Assembly: GCA_026014665.1 (NCBI GenBank)
Contig: JAOZHX010000015.1
Span: forward strand, 1-45,722
Source: Candidatus Bathyarchaeota archaeon
GTDB taxonomy: Archaea > Thermoproteota > Bathyarchaeia > Bathyarchaeales > Bathycorpusculaceae
Reading direction: 5' to 3'
Length of the DNA: 45,722 bases
The notes beneath the pieces were generated by a model, which saw only the letters and a list, made by a program, of their open reading frames with translations, was not told the DNA's origin and ran no database searches. Below are positions 26,434 to 35,386 of the stretch, piece after piece (position 1 is the first letter of the stretch; the number at the start of each line of letters is the position of its first letter). Made by a program: the position numbers and the translations under genes.

Positions 26434-28263
26434 ATGTGTGGAATATTTGGTTGTGTTTTAAAGGAAGGCAACGCTGCCCCCCTCATTCATGCTTCTCTTA
26501 AACGTTTAGAATACCGAGGCTATGACTCAGTGGGCATAGCCACGATCTCTGAGGGAAAGATATACATAAAAAAGGACCAGGGAAAAATCGATGACGTCCA
26601 CAAAATCCTAAACCTCGACGATTTACCCGGCAACATCGGCATAGGCCACACCAGATGGGCAACCCACGGCGCCCCCCTCAAAGTTAACGCTCACCCCCAC
26701 ACCGACTGTACTGGAGAAATAGTGGTTGTTCACAACGGCATCATCGAGAACTTTATTGAATTAAAAAATGAACTCCAAAACCTCGGCCACAACTTCGTTT
26801 CAAAAACAGACACCGAAGTCATGGCGCACTTAATCGAAGAAACCCTAAAACAAAACCCTAAACTCACTTTCACACAGGCAGTTTTAGACAGCCTCAAACG
26901 CGTTGAAGGTTCCTACGCCTTTGCCATCATATCCACCCGCGAGCCAGACAAGATTGTGTGCGCTCGAAACGAGAGCCCCCTGGTTTTAGGAATCAACCAC
27001 CAAGGCGTTTTCTGCGCCAGCGACATTCCAGCGTTTTTAGCTATTACCAACAAAGCTGTTATGGTGAACAACGGTGAGCTCGCCATCCTGACAGCTCAAG
27101 GGTATGAAATAAGAAAAATCTCTGACAACACCCCCATAACACGGGAACCTATAACCATCGAGTGGACGCCGGAAATGGCGGTAAAACAGGGGTACCCACA
27201 CTTTATGATTAAAGAAATCCATGAGCAGCCAGAAACGCTCCGCAACACCTTGCGTATGCAGGAACATTATCTGGATCTGCTTACGACTTTTCTTGACCGC
27301 GCCAATGAAGTGTTTTTGGTCGCTTGCGGAACAAGCTACCACGCTTGCCTGGCAGCTTCATACATGTTTTCTAAACTGGCGTTTCTACCGACTTTTCCTG
27401 TTTATGCGTCAGAATTCGTAGAGCAATGCGGTAAATCCGTAAGCATCGACAGCACCATCCTCGCAGTGAGCCAATCAGGCGAAACCGCGGACACCATAGC
27501 AGCCGTCACCTGCGCCCAGCAACGCGCCGCCACTATCCTGAGCTTAACAAACGTCATCGGCTCCACCCTTACCCGCATCTCCCGTGTTTACATCGGCACA
27601 CAGGCGGGTCCAGAAATCGGTGTCGCAGCCACTAAAACTTTCACTTCCCAACTCTCCGTTTTGGCACAGCTAGCTTTGAAGTTAGCCAAGAAAAGGGGTA
27701 AAGTCTCTCAAGATGAAATAGACAGCCTTGAAGAGAACCTGCAGAAGCTCCCAGATCTTGCAGAAACCATTGTAAACACGCAGGAAGAGAAGATAAAACA
27801 AATCGCAAAGAAATACGCTGATTCAAAGGTGTTCTTCTTCTTAGGAAGAGGCATCAGCACCGCCACAGCGTTCGAGGGCAGACTCAAACTCATGGAAATC
27901 GCTTACATCCCCTCCATCGCGTTTCCTGCAGGCGAAAGCAAACATGGACCCATAAGCCTTGTGGAGAACGGGTTCCCAGTAGTTTTCGTGTGCCCTAAAG
28001 ATGAATGTCATAAAACATTGATCGGCAACATCATGGAGATGAAAGCTCGAGGCGCCCACATAATCGCTGTCATAGAAGAAGGCGACCAAGAAATCAAGGG
28101 CTTAGCTGATGACTACATCGAAGTCCCAAAAGGCATCCCAAGCGTGCTCTCGCCAATTCCATTTGCGGTGCCCCTTCAGTTGCTTGCATACTACACTGCG
28201 CTTGAGAAAGGCTTCAACCCCGACATGCCGCGGAATCTGGCGAAGTCGGTTACCGTGAAGTAG
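26434..28263 (+). CDS. glmS: Glutamine-fructose-6-phosphate aminotransferase (isomerizing)
   Basis: 609 residues, standard length. After removal of Met1, Cys2 (MCGIFGCV) is the nucleophile of the class II glutaminase domain (residues 2-230; RYRGYDS equivalent EYRGYDS, TRWATHG, HNGIIEN). Two SIS isomerase domains follow (ACGTSYHA, SQSGETADT, LGRGISTATA). Makes glucosamine-6-phosphate, the entry point to amino sugars for surface glycans. Confidence 0.97.
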   Translation: MCGIFGCVLKEGNAAPLIHASLKRLEYRGYDSVGIATISEGKIYIKKDQGKIDDVHKILNLDDLPGNIGIGHTRWATHGAPLKVNAHPHTDCTGEIVVVHNGIIENFIELKNELQNLGHNFVSKTDTEVMAHLIEETLKQNPKLTFTQAVLDSLKRVEGSYAFAIISTREPDKIVCARNESPLVLGINHQGVFCASDIPAFLAITNKAVMVNNGELAILTAQGYEIRKISDNTPITREPITIEWTPEMAVKQGYPHFMIKEIHEQPETLRNTLRMQEHYLDLLTTFLDRANEVFLVACGTSYHACLAASYMFSKLAFLPTFPVYASEFVEQCGKSVSIDSTILAVSQSGETADTIAAVTCAQQRAATILSLTNVIGSTLTRISRVYIGTQAGPEIGVAATKTFTSQLSVLAQLALKLAKKRGKVSQDEIDSLEENLQKLPDLAETIVNTQEEKIKQIAKKYADSKVFFFLGRGISTATAFEGRLKLMEIAYIPSIAFPAGESKHGPISLVENGFPVVFVCPKDECHKTLIGNIMEMKARGAHIIAVIEEGDQEIKGLADDYIEVPKGIPSVLSPIPFAVPLQLLAYYTALEKGFNPDMPRNLAKSVTVK

Positions 28264-28272
28264 CACTTCTTT

Positions 28273-29307
28273 TTAGCCGAACCATTTCTCCAGTGAAACC
28301 TTGCCCTTCTGTTTTTTGCTTCCCATAGTCATCCGCTCAAGGGACTTTTTGATGCGGTCCTCGCCGAACTCTTTCTCTCGACACATGAAATCGAGTATCC
28401 CCGCCTCATCAGGAGCTTTCCATTCCAGTTTGTAGTTGTCTGTGACTTCGGGGTGGAGGAATATTTCTCTTATTTCTTTGGGGTCACATGGGAAAACAGC
28501 GTTTCTTATGTGGGGTAATGCAGTCTCTAAGTTACCGTATTGGCGAATGAGTTTTAGGGCGGTTTTAGGTCCGATGCCTTCGATGCCGTCAGGGTTAAAG
28601 TCTGTGCCGATTAAGATGCCGACATCGATTAGCTGCTCATACGTTAAGCCACATTCACTCAACGCCCTAGCCAACTCCACCACTTCAGGCACGATATCAA
28701 CGTAAAGGTTTTTGCTGGGCAACTTCCGCCTACCCGATATGGTGACATTGCGCAACAGTTTGGGAGCACCAAATAGAAGGCTATCATAGTCTTGGCTTGC
28801 ACAATAATCTGCATGCCCTTTCCGTGCCATATGCGCTGCCTGAGCTTCCCCTTCCCCGGGTGCTTGCACCCACGGCAACCCCATTAGACCAAGGAGTTTT
28901 TGGCTATCATCAAGCATATAATCCTTCATGCTCGTTGCCGCCTGTGCATACATCCGTGCTTCCGCAGGTTTGCCTTCCTTTAAGGCTTTTTCATAGCGTA
29001 CTGTTGCCTCAACTTTGATTTGCCGCCGCCGCTCGATCTCTGCTGCTTTTAACGCGGGCGATTCACCGTCAAAAACATAAACGGGCTTAATTCCCATTTC
29101 GACAAGGTTGGCGGTACGGTAGAAGAGTCCGCTTAAATGACTGGTGATTTTGCCGGTGCTATCTTTAAGTGGGGTGCCGTCTGGCTGGCGGATGATGCTG
29201 AGGAACTGGTAAATGGCGTTGTATGCGTCTATAGCTATGATTTTACCCGACAGGTCCTCGAGTTTGACCTGGGTTTTTGGTATGATGTCCTTGAAGTTTA
29301 CGCCCAA
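28273..29307 (-). CDS. fen: Flap endonuclease 1
   Basis: 344 residues from TTG 29307, giving MGVNFKDIIPK, the family's normal N-terminus (Gly2 is needed for catalysis after Met removal). A GTG at 29316 would add three residues and block the N-terminal glycine. N-nuclease region IIAIDAYNAIYQFL, YVFDGE, internal nuclease APGEGEAQAAHMA and CASQDYDSLLFG, helix-hairpin-helix GIEGIGPKTALKLI. The end GKVSLEKWFG is a PCNA-binding tail. Processes 5' flaps in Okazaki fragments and repair. Confidence 0.95.
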   Translation of the reverse strand: MGVNFKDIIPKTQVKLEDLSGKIIAIDAYNAIYQFLSIIRQPDGTPLKDSTGKITSHLSGLFYRTANLVEMGIKPVYVFDGESPALKAAEIERRRQIKVEATVRYEKALKEGKPAEARMYAQAATSMKDYMLDDSQKLLGLMGLPWVQAPGEGEAQAAHMARKGHADYCASQDYDSLLFGAPKLLRNVTISGRRKLPSKNLYVDIVPEVVELARALSECGLTYEQLIDVGILIGTDFNPDGIEGIGPKTALKLIRQYGNLETALPHIRNAVFPCDPKEIREIFLHPEVTDNYKLEWKAPDEAGILDFMCREKEFGEDRIKKSLERMTMGSKKQKGKVSLEKWFG

Positions 29308-29425
29308 AATATGCACCGATAATGAATAGGCAATAAGCCTTCTTAAGAGGTTTGCGAATAACTATAGTACCAACACCGAAAATGATTAAAGCCAATAAAC
29401 AAATAACCAAAAGCCAAATTGGCAT
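29243..29425 (-). CDS. Possible small membrane protein overlapping fen
   Basis: 60 residues from ATG 29425, preceded by GAGG eight bases upstream. One strong membrane helix (residues 3-23) and a second weaker one, then a basic polar tail. The last 22 codons lie inside the fen start region in another frame. A box A (CTTTTATATAGG, around 29497-29508) stands well upstream. It may equally be the fen leader, so confidence is low. Confidence 0.35.
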   Translation of the reverse strand: MPIWLLVICLLALIIFGVGTIVIRKPLKKAYCLFIIGAYFGRKLQGHHTKNPGQTRGPVG

Positions 29426-29538
29426 AAACAAAACCTCGTATAGGGGGAGGGAGTCAAAGAGAACAACTCCTCCACCTACCCCACTCATAATCTGCCTATA
29501 TAAAAGGGGGCTATAGGTTGCCGCAAGCAGCAAAAAGC

Positions 29539-30390
29539 CTATTTTCCTGTGATTTCTTCTTGCAGGGCTTCTGCTCTAGCTGAAACCTTCTTTACTTCCA
29601 ACGCAACCGCTTTATCCTTGATTTCTTCCTTGCGCTTCTCGTTAGACTCTAAAATCAACCGTAGAAAAGGTGACTCATAAGTCTCCAGCAGCAACTCTGT
29701 GTTAGGAATTAAACAGTGACCGCCAATCACACCTGGAAACATCACTGGCCTATCAAACCGCAACCGGTGAGTATCCTCCAAGAAATCGACAGTTTCGTCA
29801 AAATCAGCGCCAAAAGCTCTAGAAATCCGATGCATCTCCTGAAAACAAGCAATCATCCAAGCTCGATAAGTAGTTTCAAAAAGTTTGGCCAATTCAGTTT
29901 CAGCACACCCTTTGAGAACTTTGACTTTAAGACCCAACTTTTCAAAATGCACCCGCGCAGCATTCGCCGCAGCAGAGTTTACTCCGCCAACGTATTTAGT
30001 CCATCGCTTCATCTCCCACACCATGTGCTCAGCACTTTTATGCACGCCTCGGGAAGGAGAATGAACAAGTAGGCATCGGCATCGCTCAGCAACCTTGAGG
30101 GTAGTTCCAGGTGGAACAGTGCTGTTTATTATCGCTAAATTCGGCTTGAACTTCTCAACATAACCAGCCGTTATTTCCACAAATTTCTCTTGGCAACCAC
30201 ACGGCAGACAAACATGCATAGTATCGACTTGGCTGGGGATTTTACTCGTTTCTTGGTTTAGTTCACGCATTTTTTTCTCATCCACATCCAAGCCGTAAAC
30301 AGCAAACCGATCCTTTGCTTCGTTAAACAACGCAAACAAGGTGTGTCCGATTTCACCTAACCCAATGATGAGCACCGTTTCTTGTGTCAA
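29539..30390 (-). CDS. Short UDP-glucose/GDP-mannose dehydrogenase-like protein
   Basis: 283 residues from a TTG at 30390, chosen because GGAGG lies seven bases before it (inside an alternative frame start at 30408). Rossmann start VLIIGLGEIGHTLFALF, AIINSTVPPGTT, then the middle domain with LAKLFETTYRAWMIACFQEM and PGVIGGHCLIPNTELL, where the Cys matches the catalytic cysteine of UDP-sugar dehydrogenases. The C-terminal UDP-binding domain of full-length enzymes (400+ residues) is missing. It may act on a different, smaller substrate. Confidence 0.8.
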   Translation of the reverse strand: MTQETVLIIGLGEIGHTLFALFNEAKDRFAVYGLDVDEKKMRELNQETSKIPSQVDTMHVCLPCGCQEKFVEITAGYVEKFKPNLAIINSTVPPGTTLKVAERCRCLLVHSPSRGVHKSAEHMVWEMKRWTKYVGGVNSAAANAARVHFEKLGLKVKVLKGCAETELAKLFETTYRAWMIACFQEMHRISRAFGADFDETVDFLEDTHRLRFDRPVMFPGVIGGHCLIPNTELLLETYESPFLRLILESNEKRKEEIKDKAVALEVKKVSARAEALQEEITGK

Positions 30391-30488
30391 ATTATTGCCT
30401 CCATTCATTGCTCAAATAAAGGTTAGACTATTTAAACCTAAAAGGACACGTAAGGAAAAAACAATAAACGCAGTTACCCGTTGAATCT

Positions 30489-31439
30489 TCATTGACTTTT
30501 TGCAGAACCATTTACGCCAGGTTTGGGTAAAAAGAGAAGCGGTAGCCCCACAAGCGGGAGCGAAAGCATCCATAAATCCAAGTTATGCCCCAAAAACCAC
30601 GCATACCAATTGCTCCAAACCAAACCGAAAAATATCCAAGACAAATAATTCCACAGGAAGTACAATCCGAGCCCTGTGATTATGATGCCCACTCCCCTCA
30701 TGTCGAGTTCTTCGAGAGTTTGGGCTTTATGATATTTATTGGCATAATACATTGCATAAACCGATAAAGCCAGCAACCCAAACAATGTTGAAAGGAAGCT
30801 GAGCATGTGATGAGGATAATTCGTGAGGTATTCTATTCCCTTGCCAGTTCTGCCAGTAATCGCAAGCATCCAGGCTGCATTGTTGGTTAACCAAAAAGTG
30901 AAAACGTAGCTGGCACCGACGATTAATGCCCATTTAATCGCATAATTGTTTGGTTTATCTGGGTTTAATCTTATGGCTAACATAAGAAGTGCAATCGGAG
31001 GCATAATAGACTCGACGATGGCTGGAATTGTCGTCCACGCAAGGTTGTTAAGCACACCAACTGCGGAATAACGGGCAAGTCCACTGATGAGGAAGTAAAC
31101 GTACTCTCCTGCAACGGGTGCAAGGGACAACCAGTAAACTGCTTCGAGAACCAAAACGCCCTTGATAATTTTGTATGCCTTTTGCGTCACAGCTGACCCC
31201 TTAAAAAGATAATATGGGACGACACCAATGGCAAGAATTCCCCCAATAAACCGAGCAATAATACCCACCAAATTAGCAATATCCTGCAAAAAAACAGCAA
31301 AAGAAAAAGATCCGCCTATACGGTTCCATTCACCGATCCATTCCAAAGTAAACAACGAATGCAAATTAAACAAGAAGTAGGCGACAGCAACAATAAGCAA
31401 GCCTACCTTTAGCGCGCATGATTGTTTTAGCTCTGGCAT
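30489..31439 (-). CDS. Multi-pass membrane protein of unknown function
   Basis: 316 residues with about eight hydrophobic helices (for example GLLIVAVAYFLFNLHSLFTL, ALIVGASYVFTFWLTNNAAW, GVGIIITGLGLYFLWNYLSW). Charged residues within the membrane part are few. No transporter or enzyme signature recognised. Single gene between the dehydrogenase-like gene and a divergent small membrane protein. Confidence 0.7.
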   Translation of the reverse strand: MPELKQSCALKVGLLIVAVAYFLFNLHSLFTLEWIGEWNRIGGSFSFAVFLQDIANLVGIIARFIGGILAIGVVPYYLFKGSAVTQKAYKIIKGVLVLEAVYWLSLAPVAGEYVYFLISGLARYSAVGVLNNLAWTTIPAIVESIMPPIALLMLAIRLNPDKPNNYAIKWALIVGASYVFTFWLTNNAAWMLAITGRTGKGIEYLTNYPHHMLSFLSTLFGLLALSVYAMYYANKYHKAQTLEELDMRGVGIIITGLGLYFLWNYLSWIFFGLVWSNWYAWFLGHNLDLWMLSLPLVGLPLLFLPKPGVNGSAKSQ

Positions 31440-31571
31440 AGAATCAACCGTTTTTGCGGTTGAAACAAAATCGGCGAGTTGGATATATTACACTTTCGGT
31501 TAATGCAACAGTACATAGTTAAATTCTTAAATACAAAGCGCTGATTGTATTTACCGTTGGCGAAGGTTCGC

Positions 31572-31817
31572 TTGGAAAAAAACGTAAAGACCACAACTGT
31601 ACTACTGTTGGTGCTTGAGGGCGTTGGCGCCGCATTTGTTGGAGTTTTCTTAGCCGCCTACTTAGGAGGTATGCTCATGACGCCTTCTACGACAGTTCTA
31701 CATTCAGAACCTGCCTTTAGCGTTACACTCACCATTCTCGGCGCTGCCCTCTTGATTTTGATGTTGGCAACCATCATTTTGGCATTCAATACAAAATTGG
31801 CAAAGAAACCATCATGA
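31572..31817 (+). CDS. Small two-helix membrane protein
   Basis: 81 residues from TTG 31572, with AAGGT five bases ahead; an in-frame TTG at 31545 is also open. Two membrane helices (TVLLLVLEGVGAAFVGVFLA and LTILGAALLILMLATIILAF) joined by a short polar loop with MTPSTT. Function unknown. Confidence 0.55.
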   Translation: MEKNVKTTTVLLLVLEGVGAAFVGVFLAAYLGGMLMTPSTTVLHSEPAFSVTLTILGAALLILMLATIILAFNTKLAKKPS

Positions 31818-31983
31818 TTTATCGGTTCTTCGGCTCTAACGTTAAAACAGCAGAATTTAGATAATCGCTTTGAAATTTGGCTCAGAAGAATCGTGCAATT
31901 CCGGCGACGCTAGCGCCAAGGGTTTAGAAGGGCTGTAACAGTGGCAACAAAAAAGGGAAGGGAGGTTTGTTTTGTTTGGTGGT

Positions 31984-34524
31984 TTATGCCCGTTTCTTTA
32001 TTGCCATTAGCAATACAACGCCAACTATGGCGATTGCAATGATTATGGCTACTCCTAAACCAAGAATGTACATCTCGGTTGGAGGTGCAGCCGCTACTGG
32101 CTGCTGTGTTGGGGTTGGTATGGCAGCGTTGACTTGGAATGCGGTTTCACTGCGAGATGGCCAATATGAGTTTGAACCTGCGAAGCTAGCGATAACTGTG
32201 TATTTGCCTTCGATGTCTGGAGTCCAGTTGTAGCTGTAGAATCCGTTTGCATCACTGGTTGTTGTGCCGATGGGTCGGTAATTGCCGTTTGAATCGATGA
32301 CATAGAGATCAACGGTGACGCCTTTAGTATCTGCTGGACGTGGTGCTTGCTGGTAAACGTATTGCATCCAATCTGTCATGCTTTCATCAGAAACGGCTGG
32401 GACTCCTTGTGGGAAGCGTGCTCTTGAGACTGAGTTCTGCGTGCCTGCAGATATATCGGTCACCATACCTTTAATGAGTACGTTGTTGCCGAAAGTGATT
32501 TGATCGTTGGTGACTTCTGCCGTGATGGCGCTGGGTCCTTTACCAATGGCGTATATTTGGTTATCCATCGAGTTGAGGCTGACACCAATGCCGCTTGAGA
32601 AGGCCCATTCACTCCAGTATCCGTTAAGAGTCCATATGCGGTCGCCTGTGGTAGCGTTGAAGCAGTAGACTTTCCATGTTCTGTAGAGCGGTTGGGTATG
32701 AGAGTGTTCTTGTGAGCGGGCATAGATTTTTCCATCGACAACTTGGATGGTTAGTGGTGTCATGTCGTAGGCGCTTTCTAATCCTTCTGGATCAGTGTTT
32801 GCTATCCATAAGAGTTTTCCTGTGTGGACATCGTAGGCGAACACCTGGCCGCCGTATCCACCTGAGTACAGGATACCGTTTTGGATTTCAGAGCCACTGC
32901 TGTACATCATCCAAGATGGTTGAGGGTCTGTTATCCAGAGTTGTGCCCCAGTGTTTATATCAAAGCCGATGAATTGCATCGTTTCTTTTGCTCTAAGGAC
33001 TAATACGCCGTCCTTTACGCTTGCAGAGCTCCACTGTAGTGTTACGTTGGCTGCTGGTGGTTTAGGAGCGATCTTCCACATAAGTTGGCCGCGTGTTTCT
33101 GGTTTGAGGCTTACGGACCATACAGTGAATTGCTCGTTGTATTGACTTGTTCCGAATTGTACGAAGCCTGTGCCGCTTATCACTCGGTCATCGAAGTAGT
33201 AGACCTGGTATGTTGTACCTAGGTTTGGCGGCAAAGTCACGTTCCATGAGTATCCGAGGGTTCCGTTGTGTTGCTTTCCTACGGGTCTGTATTGCCAGAG
33301 GTTAGTGCTGCTGTTGCCAAGTAGCATTGAAGGTATAGCGGAGCTGTTCCATAATGCCATCCATGTTCTGTTAGAAGTTGATCCGCCGAAGACGATTTGC
33401 ATGCGTTCACCGCTCGGTCCAACACACCATGTGCCACTTGGAACGTTGATGAAGTTAAAAAGCTCTGATCCTGTGAACGGATCTACAACCGTGTTGGCTG
33501 GAGGAGTTACACCTGGACTTAATGCTTGTACGGCTACACCGGAAGTCCAAAGGTATGGATGTGTTCCATGCTGGTTAGGCGATGAGTACATGTATATGCT
33601 GCTGCCTGCTGTGCTTGTTCCGTTTTGGGTCCAGTAAATTTCTCCTGTAACCAGGTCTCTTGCGATGATTTTTGTATGTGTGGTTGTGACTGAATCTTCA
33701 AGGGATTGCGTGTAGAAAAGCCACCCATTTATGATTTGTGGAGAGGCGAATTTGCCTTCATATGCGCTACCTGTATGGTAGCTTATGTCAGTTGCATTGA
33801 TGACGTCTGCACCGTTACTGTAAAGTCCACCAGTGATGCCTCCAAAGCCGTAAGGAGCGGTCCACAAAACGTGTGCACTATTTGGGGCAGTTATGTATGG
33901 TAAGTCTCGTAAGCCTGTCATCCAGTTGCCTGAAATTGTTCCCCATTCACGGTTGGTTGGATATATTGGGCGTGACCAATATTCCGTCGGAAGACCTCCA
34001 CTAACGTAAGGTACTAACTGCTCTTCTTGCACAGTAAGGGTACATACGGGGCTATCGGCGGCTGCATAAAGTCTTCTTACTGCAGTCGGGTTTTCAGTTG
34101 AATTTTTCCAGGTTTCGGGGAAGTGAGTTACGAAAGTATAGTTTCCGATTTTATCAGGAGTAAATGTATACCAAGTTGAACCTACTGGGTCTGTGTATGG
34201 CAGGTTGAAGTTTTCTGTTTTACCATCAGGATCAGTTACCGTCAATGTCAAGCCGCTCCAACCGGCTCTTCCAGTTGGCGAAGAGACATAGCGATTAGCT
34301 TCACCGATATCTGGGGGCATTTCTGCAGTCCAAGTGACGACGGTTACGGGTTGGCCGACGCCGACTGGGTTAGGGGCAACGGCCGCATAGATGAAGGTAG
34401 GATACTTTTGAACTGACTGAGCATTGACTGCTGGCAAGACTGCAAATATTGTTGAAGCAATCATTGTGATTGTTAGAATCGCTGAAATCAAAGTACTTAT
34501 AGTTTTATTTTTAGTTTTTTTCAT
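31984..34524 (-). CDS. Large surface protein: PQQ-type propeller, Ig-like domain, C-terminal anchor
   Basis: 846 residues. Signal peptide (residues 8-35), an N-terminal beta domain, propeller repeats of the form GKLLWIANTDP, TGDRIWTLNGYW and TGAQLWITDP with VVDGKIYARSQEH (about 180-650), an Ig-like module near 680-800 (DLYVIDSNG, ANGFYSYNWTPDIEGKYTVI), and a last membrane helix (LGLGVAIIIAIAIVGVVLLM) followed by KKRA. Many N-x-S/T sites. Such proteins are abundant in this archaeal group and are thought to sit in the cell envelope; ligand unknown. No enzyme motif. Confidence 0.86.
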   Translation of the reverse strand: MKKTKNKTISTLISAILTITMIASTIFAVLPAVNAQSVQKYPTFIYAAVAPNPVGVGQPVTVVTWTAEMPPDIGEANRYVSSPTGRAGWSGLTLTVTDPDGKTENFNLPYTDPVGSTWYTFTPDKIGNYTFVTHFPETWKNSTENPTAVRRLYAAADSPVCTLTVQEEQLVPYVSGGLPTEYWSRPIYPTNREWGTISGNWMTGLRDLPYITAPNSAHVLWTAPYGFGGITGGLYSNGADVINATDISYHTGSAYEGKFASPQIINGWLFYTQSLEDSVTTTHTKIIARDLVTGEIYWTQNGTSTAGSSIYMYSSPNQHGTHPYLWTSGVAVQALSPGVTPPANTVVDPFTGSELFNFINVPSGTWCVGPSGERMQIVFGGSTSNRTWMALWNSSAIPSMLLGNSSTNLWQYRPVGKQHNGTLGYSWNVTLPPNLGTTYQVYYFDDRVISGTGFVQFGTSQYNEQFTVWSVSLKPETRGQLMWKIAPKPPAANVTLQWSSASVKDGVLVLRAKETMQFIGFDINTGAQLWITDPQPSWMMYSSGSEIQNGILYSGGYGGQVFAYDVHTGKLLWIANTDPEGLESAYDMTPLTIQVVDGKIYARSQEHSHTQPLYRTWKVYCFNATTGDRIWTLNGYWSEWAFSSGIGVSLNSMDNQIYAIGKGPSAITAEVTNDQITFGNNVLIKGMVTDISAGTQNSVSRARFPQGVPAVSDESMTDWMQYVYQQAPRPADTKGVTVDLYVIDSNGNYRPIGTTTSDANGFYSYNWTPDIEGKYTVIASFAGSNSYWPSRSETAFQVNAAIPTPTQQPVAAAPPTEMYILGLGVAIIIAIAIVGVVLLMAIKKRA

Positions 34525-34873
34525 TTTTTCAATTCCTATTTCTTGTTAGCATAGCAAGCCTTCAAAAGGTTGCCATGCTAACCCAAAGAGGGGGTTCAAG
34601 CGATATATTAATTTAACTGATATCGAAACCAAAAATGTTTATTTCGCATAAATTCACTATCTCTCAGATCATATTTTATATAAAATAATGAGACAAAATG
34701 ACTCTAAAATGAAACATTTTTTTCATCTCATTAAATATAGATATTTAATAAAAGAATCCGAATCTCGTAGTTGCAACACATTTTTATCTCATAATTTTTT
34801 GAAGCGCGGAAAAAGTTTTAAGCACTTCATAGCTTATAAACTTCAAAACATCTCTGAAAGCTGAGGAAAATAA
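34525..34873. promoter_or_regulatory. AT-rich divergent control region with palindromes
   Basis: 349 bases between divergent genes. Contains a perfect palindrome ATTAAATAT-AG-ATATTTAAT at 34730-34749, a self-complementary ATTTTATATAAAAT at about 34673-34686, and several copies of an ATCTCAT-type word, with AATGAG (34687-34692) facing CTCATT (34727-34732). Box A CTTATAAA at 34833-34840 serves the plus-strand acyltransferase gene. No gene seen. Confidence 0.5.
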
Positions 34874-35386
34874 ATGCGCAATAACTCTAAGTGTGGCGTC
34901 GGAGTAGTTTTTGGAACAAATTTGCAAATTGGACAAAACGTGGCAATATGGAATTACGTTGTGTTAGGGGATAACACAAAAATTGGCGATGGCACCATCA
35001 TCGGTAGCTTCTGTGACATAGGAAAGAACGTCGTCTTAGGCAAAAACTGCAACATACAAGCACACGTAACCATCTCAAACGGCTGCATACTAGGTGACAA
35101 CGTCTTCATAGCACCCAACAGCAGCCTCCTAAACGATAAATACCCAAAGAGCACCACAATGACTCCACCGACCATTAAGGACGGCGCGGCAATCGGCGGG
35201 GGGGTCACCATACTTCCAGGTGTAACTGTTGGTGAAAAAGCCGTGGTTGGTGGAGGAAGCGTTGTAGCCAAAGATGTGGCGCCAAAAACAGTTGTTGCGG
35301 GATGTCCAGCGAAGGTAGTTATGTCTTTGGAAGAGTATGAGGCGAAACGTGAAGCTTTCATAGCTAAACATCTGGTGAAGCCATGA
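34874..35386 (+). CDS. Hexapeptide-repeat acyltransferase (WbpD/WlbB-like)
   Basis: 170 residues of left-handed beta-helix repeats (ICDIGKNVVLGKNCN type, for example IGDGTIIGSFCDIGKNVV, ATVSNGC-like turns, GGGVTILPGVTVGEKAVVGG). The VAGCPAKVV ending is typical of sugar N-acetyltransferases of the UDP-2,3-diacetamido-glucuronate pathway. GAGG lies seven bases ahead of ATG. The stop overlaps the next start by four bases. It probably acetylates an amino sugar nucleotide for surface glycans. Confidence 0.88.
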   Translation: MRNNSKCGVGVVFGTNLQIGQNVAIWNYVVLGDNTKIGDGTIIGSFCDIGKNVVLGKNCNIQAHVTISNGCILGDNVFIAPNSSLLNDKYPKSTTMTPPTIKDGAAIGGGVTILPGVTVGEKAVVGGGSVVAKDVAPKTVVAGCPAKVVMSLEEYEAKREAFIAKHLVKP

